Shown piece by piece: positions 31,101-39,121 of a stretch of 64,000 nucleotides of DNA. The stretch lies in NCBI GenBank assembly GCA_037367405.1, contig JAZKJV010010740.1, forward strand, positions 186,001 through 250,000. Direction: 5' to 3'. Position numbers and translations under genes: made by a program. A model generated the notes under the pieces. The model searched no databases, was not told the DNA's origin, and saw only the letters and a program-made list of their open reading frames with translations. The stretch's first letter is position 1. Every line of letters starts with the position of its first letter. This DNA comes from Ottelia alismoides (Eukaryota; Streptophyta; Magnoliopsida; Alismatales; Hydrocharitaceae).

Positions 31101-33511
31101 CAGAAGTTCCTCCCTTTGACTCGCCTAGCATCTTTTTATCTACCCTTCGGATACAAGATGCTACCGCCTCTCACATCTCGTTTGCACTTCTATTACGATC
31201 CCAAGATTAGTCTTCTAAAACCTTCTCCTTGAAGCTTGATTGTTTTAATTGAAGATTCCGACATCTAGTTCTAGTGATCTTGGAAACTCTCATTTTCTTT
31301 ACCAGCCCTTTTATTTGTACATCCATGACTAGCAAGCGATGTTGTGTAGTTAGACCCTCTCCTAAGATTACTTTGCAGTCTTTGTAACACAACCGATCTC
31401 TTCTCCTCAACGTAAAGTAATCTATATGTGTTCTAGTCGAGCCACTCTTATAAATAATTAAATGTGTCTCCCTCTTCTTGAAGAGAGTGTTTGCAATGAA
31501 AAGATCATAAGCAGTTACAAGATCCATAATAACTTTTCCCTCTTCATTTCTATTCCTGAAGTCATGTCCTCCATGAACACTAGCATACCCTGAAGCATCA
31601 TTTCCCACATGTCCATTAAGATCTCAACCTGAGCAAATCATCTCTCTTTGTGGAACTCCTTGCATAATCTTATCCAAATCCTCCCAAAAAACTTGTTTAG
31701 TCCTTTAATCTAAACCAAATTTGCGGTGCATAAACTGAGATGATATTCAGAATTTCTTCTTCGAGCATCACTTTTAGCAAGATAATCGGATCCCCGAATC
31801 TTTGCACCTCAACCACACAATCCTTCAAATCCTTATGAACAACCACTCCAACACCATTTATACCCTTATCTTTACTTAAATACCAAAGTTTAAAGCATGT
31901 CTTCTCAATCTCCCTTACTTTCTCTCCAACTTATTTTGTCTCTTGTAGACATAATATCTGAATCTTCCTTCTTTCCATCGTGCCGACTATCTCTATTGAT
32001 TTGCCAGTCAAAGTGCCAATATTCCAACTACCTATCTGCAACTTCCTTTGCAACATCTTTGGACAAACTTCTTTATCCGCATGCGTCTATCGTACGAGAA
32101 CTCTTGCAAATTTTGGATTGCATCCGGGCGGCGATGCAGCGAAACTAGCTTATTTACTCGCATGCGTTCCTCATGCGAGAATCCGTGCAAATTTTGAACT
32201 ACATCCAAGCAACGATGTAGCGTCCCTTGCCAAATTTTTATTGCATTCGGGCGATGCAACGCATCGCTAGTAGGGAACGCCCCAACAAAAGGAGCAGCAT
32301 TGATGATATGAAGAAAAATTGGAATTGCAACAATAACCACTTTAGTAGAATCAAACGGCACCTACGATAAAAAAGATGCCTTCTATCTAGAGAGTTTATA
32401 TTCCACCGTCTCAATTACAAGCAATCAGTCCGCATGTATAATGCAGCCCAAAGATAAGGACAAGCCTAAGTACGACAACGACAAACATCCACGAGGTATA
32501 GCAAGTACCCTTGACCTCCAACTCAAAGAGTTTGAATGGGCAGTTAAAGAGGCAACCCAAGCATTTTCCCATTTTGAAGATCAATCCCCATAAGAAGTAT
32601 ACTGATTCTTTACAGCATATGATTCTAAGCTTACAAGTTACGACCCTCGCTGGAAGATAAAGATGAAAATGGCATTATAGATTCTTCGACCTGATAAAGT
32701 GGCTGCTAAGGAAGTAGTTTCTTGTTGTGTCATCATGCAACCGTGTTGAGATACCTTGCACATACACATGCATCTATATATATGGATGTGCCCCTAGTTG
32801 ATGTATTTTATGCCGAGACCCTTTTGTGAAAAAGAAAACTCTTGAACGCATGCCTCTATTTACATGTATTTGGCCAATCAAGATACTTTGTTTATGTTGC
32901 TCTTCCTGCGTGATGTGGAGTCACCTTAATTGTGCACAAGTGGTCAACCATAAAGGCTTGTTTTTAATGCCTTGTAACTTCTCATTAGTTAAGAGTTAAT
33001 CGGGGGGATTTTTATGGAGAATCTCAATTTTAACTGTCACTTAACAGTGATGATTCAGGCTAAATTTCATTCAGGTCAAATTTCCTGAAAAAGGGCGGGT
33101 GGTGGTGATGATGGTTGTGTGGAAGAGAGAGAAAGAGGATAAAAGGGGACACCAAGGAAAATAATTAGAGAATTTTTGTAGCGAATTCCATCCAATTTAA
33201 TGTCAAATGGATGGACGCTAACCCATGTGGACTTTAATGAAGAGTTAACGACTTTTCAGGGCTAGAATACGACGTGTGTGTGTTAACTGCTGCATTTTAC
33301 AGGTGCATATAAATATACCATAACCTCAGATAAAGAGAAGATAGAATCATTCATATCGATATGGAATGGAGACCTGCACTGAAGATGTACGCTTTCAAGA
33401 AAAAATAAATGTCAGGACATCGGGATATAAAAGAAGATTATTAGCATACTTTACTCTGTCTGCTTCACTGAAGTGGGCATTTATAGCTGCATTTAGATCC
33501 CCTCTATGTTC
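7004..33511 (-). CDS. Plant UBX-domain protein, SAY1/PUX13-like (UBA-UIM-coiled coil part), seven exons, partial
   Basis: Seven exons with GT-AG boundaries join in one frame: 33455-33511, 12553-13062, 12383-12436, 12147-12262, 7574-7754, 7253-7450, 7004-7168 (1281 bp, 427 codons, no stop). The order is: the end of a UBA-like helix bundle ([19 protein letters not shown]); an acidic DFMDIDDEA segment; [17 protein letters not shown]; a ubiquitin-interacting motif ([15 protein letters not shown]); [17 protein letters not shown]; and [21 protein letters not shown] leading into a charged coiled coil. The family's plant members bind CDC48/p97 through a C-terminal UBX domain and ubiquitin through UBA/UIM. 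The UBX domain and the initiator exon lie outside the exons found. I am confident of the family; the exact paralogue is inference. The introns hold most of the transposons listed here. Confidence 0.9.
7253..7450 (-). CDS. Host UBX gene exon, WGG segment
   Basis: A 198-bp, phase-0 exon from acceptor AACTTAG to donor CAG/GTTTGT. It encodes [17 protein letters not shown], with a second UIM-like AMMLEA patch, and ends ILREQQ at the start of the FAF/UBXD8-like coiled-coil lead-in. Confidence 0.88.
7574..7754 (-). CDS. Host UBX gene exon, acidic/basic linker
   Basis: A 181-bp exon. Its first base completes the Arg codon from exon 12147-12262, and then [25 protein letters not shown] and NGDIFSDE follow. 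The acceptor is AAGCAG before 7754 and the donor GAG/GTAATG after 7574. The MRRRSSRR stretch could be a nuclear-localisation-like basic patch (inference). Confidence 0.85.
7895..8622 (+). mobile_element. L1-type LINE 3' fragment (L1-C) in a host intron
   Basis: The plus strand reads VRKAYRFLV, then [33 protein letters not shown] and VVWYIWCA (8038-8412). This is the zf-RVT end of ORF2. The 3' UTR has GTGGGTCCCAGCTTGGGAGGCCACCC and an A-rich tail at about 8612-8622. It is 5'-truncated at about 7895. It belongs to the same family as L1-B and L1-E and lies antisense to the host gene. Confidence 0.85.
9033..11856 (+). pseudogene. RTE LINE ORF remnant: EEP endonuclease and reverse transcriptase
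   Basis: The endonuclease blocks are, in order: [34 protein letters not shown] (usually GDFN); [24 protein letters not shown]. The RT blocks are: [59 protein letters not shown]; and the catalytic [11 protein letters not shown] with FVDD at 11113-11124. A C-terminal region ([31 protein letters not shown]) follows. Frameshifts fall near 9115 and between 9985 and 10150, and there are stops at 10410, 10498, 10831 and 11086. The enzyme would nick DNA and copy the RNA at the nick. This copy is a pseudogene. Confidence 0.9.
11899..11921 (+). repeat. (TTG)n terminal microsatellite of RTE-1
   Basis: About seven TTG/GTT units form the very 3' end of the LINE and directly abut the TSD. The same tail closes the copies ending at 17019 (-), 42475 (-), 48065 (+) and 59904 (+). 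Confidence 0.9.
12147..12262 (-). CDS. Host UBX gene exon, phase 0 to phase 2
   Basis: A 116-bp exon after acceptor TTTTAG. It encodes [19 protein letters not shown] and continues to HLHEANG plus a split Arg codon. The donor GTACAA at 12146 leaves phase 2, which fits the G that opens the exon at 7754. The intron to that exon is 4.4 kb and holds an RTE LINE and an L1 fragment. Confidence 0.8.
12383..12436 (-). CDS. Host UBX gene exon, 18 codons
   Basis: A 54-bp, phase-0 exon ([18 protein letters not shown]) between a TGTGTAG acceptor and a GTAAGG donor. It is too short to stand alone. It is supported by both splice sites and by keeping the frame between its neighbours. Confidence 0.75.
12553..13062 (-). 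CDS. Host UBX gene exon: linker and UIM
   Basis: A 510-bp, phase-0 exon. The acceptor is TGCAG before 13062. The alternative upstream AG (TTCCAG) would break the frame set by the preceding exon. The donor is GAG/GTCCGC at 12553/12552. It encodes an acidic, proline-rich linker and ends with the UIM core IRAAIEAS, which fits the hydrophobic-x-x-Ala-x-x-x-Ser rule. Confidence 0.9.
13063..14535. other. Left part of the 20.4-kb host intron, no gene recognised
   Basis: AT-rich intronic sequence. The only internal structure I see is a 40-bp imperfect direct repeat (AGTATTATTATAGGAAC..ACATCAAT) at about 14314 and 14461. No exon with matching phase was found. Confidence 0.45.
14536..14841 (-). mobile_element. 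Copia-like LTR relic
   Basis: On the minus strand the segment begins TGTTAAG and ends TTTAACA, the short inverted ends of a copia LTR (306 bp). It is preceded on that strand by a purine-rich GAAGGGGGCCTCAGGGTGAGG (14842-14864), which could be a polypurine tract. No TSD is visible and the adjoining sequence is not recognisable pol, so it is a truncated relic at best. Confidence 0.4.
14842..15264. other. Unassigned stretch with a minus-strand open fragment
   Basis: A minus-strand frame from about 15096 to 14934 opens with ATG and reads [20 protein letters not shown], with [16 protein letters not shown] further on. It looks protein-like, but I do not recognise it. It may be a gag piece of the adjacent copia-like relic or a pseudogene fragment. 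From 15100 to 15264 nothing is recognisable. Confidence 0.25.
15265..17001 (-). mobile_element. L1-type LINE, 5'-truncated (L1-D)
   Basis: The minus-strand translation shows the RT C-terminal/tether region ([12 protein letters not shown] near 16770; [14 protein letters not shown] near 16640). It then shows zf-RVT parts: [31 protein letters not shown]; and a broken CP(D/V)[12 protein letters not shown] stretch near 15940. A WTIW(C)ARNGVIF-like end lies near 15740. The 3' end on this strand is the T-run at 15265-15275. The reading frame has many stops. It lies in the long host intron, in the same orientation as the gene. Confidence 0.75.
17345..17364. repeat. (GT)n microsatellite inside RTE-2
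   Basis: A 20-bp GT run sits where RTE-1 has ACACGTAAAG, so it is an expansion acquired within this RTE copy. Confidence 0.8.
18945..18949. other. TSD of the Tekay element, left copy (CCCTA)
   Basis: CCCTA at 18945-18949 immediately precedes the left LTR and is repeated at 31082-31086 immediately after the right LTR. A 5-bp duplication is usual for Ty3/gypsy integrases. Confidence 0.9.
18950..23235 (-). repeat. 3' LTR of the Tekay element
   Basis: On the plus strand it starts TGTGAACCCCTCAGGATCC and ends GGATGCTACA. It matches the LTR at 26795-31081 along its whole length. Differences noticed are few base changes (for example CGC/CTC near 18989, CCCGCC/CCTGCC near 20275, GCCGCTGG/GCCGTTGG near 22447) and length changes in A, T, CC and TA runs. 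It contains four scattered copies of ATGGCAGCAA, at 21925, 22113, 22148 and 22270. Confidence 0.95.
23236..23370 (-). repeat. Three copies of a 15-bp motif next to the 3' LTR
   Basis: CTTTGAGGTTTTTAT (minus strand) occurs at about 23240, 23317 and 23344, between the end of pol and the 3' LTR. This is where a polypurine tract should be, and no classical purine run abuts the LTR. The motif next to the LTR is followed upstream by a palindromic CTCGAGTCTCGAGGACGAG. Confidence 0.6.
23419..25971 (-). CDS. Chromovirus pol: RT (C-terminal part), RNase H, integrase, chromodomain, with one intron
   Basis: The reading frame is uninterrupted from about 25971 to the exon end at 23926, then continues in exon 2 (23835-23419). 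Domains in order: RT from [11 protein letters not shown] with catalytic FIDD (in [14 protein letters not shown]); RNase H ([33 protein letters not shown]); integrase zinc finger ([11 protein letters not shown], then CMTCQ); integrase core [20 protein letters not shown] and the downstream Glu; the GPY-like module (RYVGPFEIL); and a chromodomain ([25 protein letters not shown]). Integrase inserts the cDNA, and the chromodomain tethers it to modified chromatin. The RT N-terminal third is deleted, so this copy cannot reverse-transcribe. The integrase looks intact. Confidence 0.9.
23836..23925 (-). other. Putative 90-bp spliceosomal intron between integrase and chromodomain
   Basis: On the minus strand the coding sequence GAGTTTCAG is followed by GTAATC (23925), and 90 bp later by AAATTATAG (23836) and then GTTGGAGATTGG. 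Removing the 90 bp gives DLEFQVGDWVFL, the continuity expected in gypsy integrases. The insert is AT-rich, has three in-frame stops, and contains CATACTAAT, a good branch point, 20 bp before the acceptor. Confidence 0.8.
25989..26507 (-). pseudogene. Chromovirus pol upstream fragment: protease C-terminal half and RT lead-in
   Basis: The translation reads [22 protein letters not shown], the C-terminal part of a gypsy protease. It then reads the linker to RT ([42 protein letters not shown]) and stops. The next recognisable RT residues are [15 protein letters not shown], only a few bases downstream. In gypsy elements about 75-80 residues, including the first RT blocks, normally lie between these, so I infer an internal deletion at about 25987. 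The protease active-site half (DSG) and all of gag are absent. Confidence 0.85.
26508..26778 (-). other. Short leader in place of gag
   Basis: Only 271 bp separate the primer-binding site from the first protease-like codons. The sequence is AT-rich non-coding leader with no zinc knuckle and no gag-like frame. In intact Tekay/Del elements gag, with a CCHC knuckle, would lie here. Confidence 0.8.
26779..26790 (-). other. Primer-binding site, tRNA-iMet type
   Basis: The minus strand reads TGGTATCAGAGC, four bases inside the 5' LTR end. It is complementary to the 3' end of plant initiator tRNA-Met, which primes minus-strand cDNA synthesis. It fixes the element's orientation as minus. Confidence 0.92.
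26795..31081 (-). repeat. 5' LTR of the Tekay element
   Basis: 4287 bp, nearly identical to the LTR at 18950-23235, with the same TG..CA ends. As the 5' LTR it must carry the promoter. A possible TATA (minus strand TTTATAAA) lies near 30590 beside a long A/T run, but I cannot confirm it. No long coding frame is present in the LTR. Confidence 0.95.
31082..32290 (-). mobile_element. RTE LINE (RTE-2), 5' half with endonuclease
   Basis: The 5' half of the RTE copy that resumes at 18949. On the minus strand, the 5' UTR repeats (32275-32076) are followed by the endonuclease: [54 protein letters not shown] and [12 protein letters not shown]. The sequence stops at the Tekay TSD at 31082-31086. Frameshifts and a stop near 31690 break the coding region. 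Confidence 0.9.
32076..32275 (-). repeat. Tandem repeats in the RTE 5' UTR
   Basis: Two and a half units of about 80 bp. Each has a CGCATGCG..TACGAGAA or ATGCGAGAA word, then TTGCAAATTTT, then an ATCC..GCGATGCAGCG word. Two related units open RTE-1 at 8895-9020. The RTE-2 copy keeps more units, so RTE-1 is slightly shortened at its 5' end. Confidence 0.7.
32308..33454. other. Right part of the long host intron; one unassigned open frame
   Basis: Mostly AT-rich intron. A plus-strand open stretch at about 32408-32596 reads [14 protein letters not shown] and later [18 protein letters not shown], with no recognised domain and no clear splice partners. I regard it as an unassigned fragment, perhaps a pseudogene piece. 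The rest holds nothing I recognise until the UBA exon. Confidence 0.3.
33455..33511 (-). CDS. Host UBX gene exon: end of UBA-like domain
   Basis: A 57-bp, phase-0 exon encodes [19 protein letters not shown], the last helix of a UBA-like domain. The acceptor is ATTCAG before 33511 and the donor is GTAAAG from 33454. It sits 20.4 kb from the next exon, separated by L1, RTE and Tekay insertions. The preceding exon was not found in 33.5-34.2 kb and is probably beyond the L1 and hAT block. Confidence 0.85.
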
Positions 33512-33661
33512 CTGAATCGTAAAAATATATTATGTAGTGAGAGAGAGATTTAGGGTATCATAATAAATCGATGGGCAAGGCTTCCAAAAAAGCATTATAT
33601 TTCACAAATAAAAAATGCCAGAAAATGTATCTCTAGAAGTGTAATGCTAGCGAAGTTCAAA

Positions 33662-34190
33662 ATTAAGACCAAGAAACTATGTTTTTCCTATTCCATAATA
33701 ATCAAAATGTCAATCATAAAGCACAAAAAGTGACTAGAGGAACTGGGAACCCTTCTAAAATTAGGGGTTGTTAAATGCTTTTTCTTTATAATGGAAACGG
33801 ATAATTGCGGAACGAAATGAACGAGATGTATATTATGTGGTCATAAGGCTCCTCTGTATAGAGGAGAAACCCTATAGACTAATAACAAACGGGGAAATTA
33901 CATAAAAGGGAAATAAGAAGAATGTAAATACTATTTCCTAATATTTTGAGATGTATATTATGTGGCCATAAGACTCCTTTATATAAATGAGAAACCCTAT
34001 AGCTAATAATCAATAGGTATATGAAAAGGAAATAAGAAATACATAAATTAAGACTACAAGAAACTATACTTTTCGTACTCCATAATAATCAAAATGTCAA
34101 TCATAAAGCACAAAAAGTGATTAGAGGAGCTGGGAACTCTTCTTGTAAAATTAGGACTTGTTAAATCTTTTTCTTTATAACGAAAAGGGA
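33662..34190. repeat. Duplicated block of decayed LTR-like sequence
   Basis: A block of about 130 bp at 33662-33800 (CCATAATAATCAAAATGTC, then AAAGCACAAAAAGTGA) recurs at 34046-34190. Between them, a second block at 33826-33930 (GAGATGTATATTATGTGG, then GAGGAGAAACCCTATAG) recurs at 33950-34045. The second block resembles copia LTR promoter regions (AGGAGAAACC next to TATATAAA-like words). I infer tandem duplication of an old LTR relic. Confidence 0.55.
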
Positions 34191-36199
34191 TATTTTTTTA
34201 GAAGAGAAAAGGTGGTATCCCAAGTTGAGATCCACCACAACTTATATTGATAAAAATTAAGAGTATATACAGTAGTACATCATGCTCAACAAACATCAAT
34301 TTACAGGCTCCATGTCTCCATGATAATGTAAGCGTCCTACAATGTTCCAGCACATTCTTCGAGTAGAACATTTGCCCCTAGAAAATGGCCTCGTTCTGCC
34401 ATACCAGAGCTTGCCCACAAAATTGCAAAAGGGTAGGAGTTGTCCTCATGACTATTGCCGCAAACCGATATGATGCACCTCCAAAATGATGAGTTATCAC
34501 CCGTGCAAAGCCAAGGAATGTAGGCCCTACGCCAAACCTATACGGAATGTGGGTAGGAGAAAAATAAATGGTCCACGTCTTCTGCCATCATCTCGTATAT
34601 GTCACACATACAATCCTCAATATGTATCAAGTGACAGCGGCAACTCTTGCTAAGACTCCTACCAAGTTTGAGCAGCCACAAAAAGACCTTGACTCTGTTT
34701 GGCACTCTGTTTCTCCAGATCATCCTCATGTCCATGTATATCCCCATCCTCCATGAAGAAACGGCAAGCCTTCTTCACCGTGAATCTCGTATCTCCCCAC
34801 AAAAAGTGGTCTCTACCAAGTGATGGTCCCTTCATCTGAGCCAACTCGTTCTGCAATCTAAGAAGTTCCTTCACTCTCTGATTAGATCACTCTGAAGTGA
34901 AAATAGGAGACCACGTTCCTTGCTCCCACACATGATTGACCAAAGCATCCCTGTTGTGGGCCCATCCAAAGAGCCACAAGAAGCGCACCCCTAGGACCAT
35001 GTCGCCTGTCCAGTCATCGTGCCAAAAAAGAAACATCTCCCCGTCCCCAAGAACATGTCACATCTTAACCGTCATCTCCAGAAGAATCCTAACAATACCC
35101 TGCCACAACGAGGATAGAGTATGTCGTTGGACAACCTCCAAGGACATGGAAATCCCATAGATTCGCCTCGGTAGCCGACAGACGAGGTCCTCAGAACACC
35201 CCCAAATGTGCATCACCCACTTCGCCATAAGAACCTTATTCATTTCCTCCACCCACAACACCCATTATCCGTCCTTCCTCTTTGCATTTGTAACCCTGTC
35301 CCAATCAACCAGATGGATCCCCTTCTTTTCCTGCTTCCCATTAGACCAGAAGAACCGCCTCATTAGAGATTCTATCTTTGTGCGCACTCCAGTTGGCAGA
35401 AATCTTGCAGGCAAAAGAAAAATGGTTTACACAAGAGTACATGTTTCAGAAGAATCAGCTTCCCCCTAGAAAGCTTGGACATCTTCCACCCAGCTAACTT
35501 TCCTTTCAGTCTAGCCAAAATCGATCTCCCAACACTAGACTTCAACCTCCCAACTACCAACGGGAGCCCCAAATAAGTAATAGGCAAGCTAGCAATGGGG
35601 CACCTCAAAATAGTCGTCGCAACCTGCACCTCCTAGCCTGAAAGTCCGAATGGCACCAACACAGACTTTTGTCTATTAATTTGAAGACCAGAGATGTCCC
35701 CAAAAATGTCCATGATAAACGATGCCTACTGAATCTGCTCCATACCATCCCTCGGGAATAAGACAGTGTCATCAGCATATTGTAGGATTGGAATTGAGAT
35801 GTCATCCTTTCTGTATCCAGAGCAAAACTTTGCATCTGTCGCCAACCGCATCATAACTGCTAGAGCATCTGCCACGATAAAGAAAAGTAAATGAGCCAGC
35901 GGGCAGCCATGCCTGACTCTCCTCTGTGCTTGAAAGAACCCCCTTCAGGTATGCCATTGGTGAGCACCACATAGGAAGTAGTCGTAACACATCCCTTGAT
36001 CCACGAAATCTATAACGTAGGGAACCCCCTCTTCTCCAACGAGATCCAAAGGAAGTGTCAGTCAACACAATCATATGCTTTGGAGAAGTCTGCTTTCAAA
36101 AGCATGCCCTTCGACTTGCATCTCTTCCAGTCTGTCATCATTTTGAACGCCATCACGAGCCCATCTCCCATGAGTATCCTAGGAACAAATAACGTCCGC

Positions 36200-37926
36200 C
36201 AAGGCCATAAATGTCATATTTTTGTTTCGTTCCGGTAAGCCTCGAAAGAGAAATTCAGTAGAATTTCAGTGAAATGGCTAGAAATTGGAGAAATTACTTG
36301 AAACTCTTTTTTCTAAAATTAAGATTTCTAATATTCTTTAACTCAACAAGTAAGATAGAAATATAAAGTTTTTTTGCTAATAGTAAGATATTAACATGAT
36401 ATGTTACATTAAATTTCCATCAAATAGCTCCAATAGTAAAAAAAACAGTATACTGCTCAAAATCAAAATCAGATTTGGAACCGAAATTAGAAGTCATTAG
36501 TTTCACCTCTTCAATATGAAAAGAATGGTGACACGTACAATAATAACAGAGAAAAATATAGGCCAACAAAGAGTAATAGTAAAATGATATCTTATGTAAG
36601 AAATTAAGTATAAAATAATAGCTTAGAACTTGTATCTAAAAAAATACTTTCAACATAGAAAAATATTTACTTTTAGGAATAAAATAAGGCACACACATAC
36701 ACTCACAAATACAAATCGTTGTAACATGTACATTTAATATATGCATTATATAGCTTGTGATCATAAAATATATGTTATACAAGACACAAACAAATCAACT
36801 AACACCAATAAACCGCATAACATTCACAAGCATAATCTATATCCAACATGATAGTAAGAAAATATTTACAATCACAAGATTTTGAAGGTTGCTAACAACC
36901 TAGCCTTCACACAACTATCTGTATTCCTTGTAGTAGAGAGAAGTTACAAGAAAGCAAGACCTTATATTTCGGATTTCAGTTTCATTTTGCCAATGTCTAG
37001 AAAGAGAAATTTCGAAGAATTTGGTGAAATCATCGGAAATCTTGGAGATGTCTCTAAACTGGATTTTTTTCCCAGAACCTAAGGTTTTTAGTATTTCTAA
37101 GTCAATAAATAAAATAAAAATGCACACTTATTTGTAAAATAGAATTGTAAATATAAGTTTTGAAGTAGTATTATTGCCATAATCATAACACATGTTGATA
37201 TGTAGAGAAATGTGTTCCCCATAGTCAGAATTGTATGCTAAACTCAAAGTAAAAGCCATGATAATTACCTTGTCAATATGAATGAGATGACACATATAAT
37301 AACTACTTATCAATATATATTAAAAAAAGAACAAAAAAATAAAGCGCATCTGTTAAAAACTTGAATTTTTAAATGGTCTGGTAGTAGTGCAGTGTGTCTA
37401 CCACCCAAAAGATCAGGGTTCAAATCCCCCCTTATGAAGGTTGAGTTAGGTAGTCGACAACCAGCGTAAAATATAGTCAAATCTTTCAACATGGATTTGT
37501 GCAAGAATCCATGTAGCTGACCCTACTTATAGTGGAGAAGGCTTCAACATTTTAGTTAAAAACTTAAATTTAACTCTTAAATCTTGTAGCTAACTGATTT
37601 AGTTTGGATTTAGATATAAAATTTAGAAACTAACAAAAGAAACTTCTTCAAATAACATAAAGCAGTCTAACAACTCAACACATCGGCAAATAAATAAGCG
37701 AAAATTCCTTAATATATGCAAATTTCGGTGAAAGCGAAGGGTAAATTCCCTTATTTTTGTTGTTTCCTCGAAACGACATGTAATTTCGATGAAATTTCAT
37801 TGAGATTTCGGTGATATTACGTTGAAATACTGGAAAAGAAATAAGGCAGCGTTTAGATTTCGGTGGCCTAGAGAAATGAAAATTTCAGAGAAATTCGGTG
37901 GAATTTCGTTGAAATTTGAGGCCATG
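36200..37926. mobile_element. Non-autonomous hAT-like element rich in GAAATTTCG words
   Basis: It is inserted in the RT of L1-E. The L1 reading (PERT then LFVPRILMGDG) is restored when the insert and one 8-bp repeat are removed. The TSD is ACGTCCGC at 36192-36199 and CCGTCCGC at 37927-37934 (7 of 8). The ends are imperfect inverted repeats: CAAGGCCATAAATGTC on the left and CATGGCCTCAAATTTC on the right (12 of 16). Both ends and a central patch (36960-37070) are made of short words such as GAAATTTCGGTGAAATTTC. No transposase is encoded. The 8-bp TSD and CA ends fit hAT. It carries SINE copy 2. Confidence 0.75.
37369..37554 (+). mobile_element. tRNA-derived SINE, copy 2
   Basis: It starts AAATGGTCTGGTAGTAGTGC (A box) and has GGGTTCAAATCCCC (B box). 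It ends GAATCCATGTAGCTGACCC, then GGAGAAGGCTTCAACATTTT. A 17-bp TSD with one mismatch (37352-37368 and 37555-37571) flanks it. It is nested in the hAT-like element. Confidence 0.88.
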
Positions 37927-38536
37927 CCGTCCGCTCAGGCGCAATAATTCCACGTAGGTCTCCCTTGAGGCAATTAGCGAGAATTTTAGAAATAAGGAGA
38001 TAGATTGCATTAGAGAGCGCAATAGGTATGTAATCCTCCACTCTGCTCGGAACCTCCTTCTTAGGTAAAAAAATGAGAGTCTTATTCAGTCTCTCAAACT
38101 CATGATTCCCAACATGAAACTCTTGCAGAACATCCGGCACATCCTTCTTAACCACATCCCAAAATTTCATGTACAATAGCACATGAAAATCGTCAAGACC
38201 TGAAGCCCAATCTGCATTGAGTTACAAAATCGTCTACTTGACTTCCGCCTCTACAAATTCTTGAGTTAGTGATCTTGCCTGAAGGTCAGAAATCCTAGAA
38301 AGTCCTCTCCCCTGCCAGCCCCTACTAGCGCGTGCTCACCCCGCTTGCTGAAAGCCTGAAAGTGAGATTGGAGTGCTGCTACCACAGTCAGATCCCCTTG
38401 TACCACAGTTTCTCTAGTCGCAATCTAATGTATGAAATTCATACGCCTTTATCCGTTAGCCATAGCATGGAAGAAAAGTGTATTTGTATCCCCCTCCCTC
38501 AACCATCGATGCATGGACCTTTGCCTCCATGCCATC

Positions 38537-39121
38537 TGATGCGGATTAGAGATTTGGGAAGACTTTTTTAGAGGTGAGAAAGAGGAAATTGGGGTAAGGG
38601 GATAAGGAGGAGCATGCCAAGTTGCGTGAGCGAGAAGAAGAAAGGAGGAGAGGAGTGGATTGGAGGATTTGAGAGGAGAAAGAAATTCAAAGGAGAAAGG
38701 AGGATGAAGCCAATGGCTACTCAACTTTTATTTCATTTCATGTTCCCAATTACATAGGAGTAGATTACCTTATATAGGAATTAATCCATTAAGAAAGCAT
38801 CAATTCACCTAAAAGGCACGTATAAATACAAAAGGCACGTCTAAAGGTTGTGACCCTTGGTTTTTATAAAATTTAAAAATTATAATAAATTTGACAAAGG
38901 ATTCTCCCACTTAAAGTAGGATAAACTACATGGATTCTTTCTCAAATTCATGTTGAAAGATCTGATTATGTTTTATGCTGGTTGTCGGCTACTTAACGCA
39001 ACCTCCACAAAGGGGGATTTGAACCATGATCTTTTGGGCGGTAGACATACTGTACTACCACCAGACCATTTGAGTGGGTAAAAATTATAATAAATTTGCA
39101 ACAAAATTTTAGACTGTATCA
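38537..39121 (-). repeat. 3' LTR of the pol-less element, carrying a SINE
   Basis: 585 bp including SINE copy 3. Its first 95 bp match 40146-40240. A TATATAGG-like word lies at about 38772. Confidence 0.65.
38894..39079 (-). mobile_element. tRNA-derived SINE, copy 3
   Basis: On the minus strand it starts AAATGGTCTGGTGGTAGTAC. Its B box is decayed (GGTTCAAATCC with neighbouring changes), and it ends with the common tail (AATCCATGTAGTTTATCC-like, GTGGGAGAATCC). A perfect 19-bp TSD, AAAAATTATAATAAATTTG, lies at 38875-38893 and 39080-39098. Confidence 0.88.
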
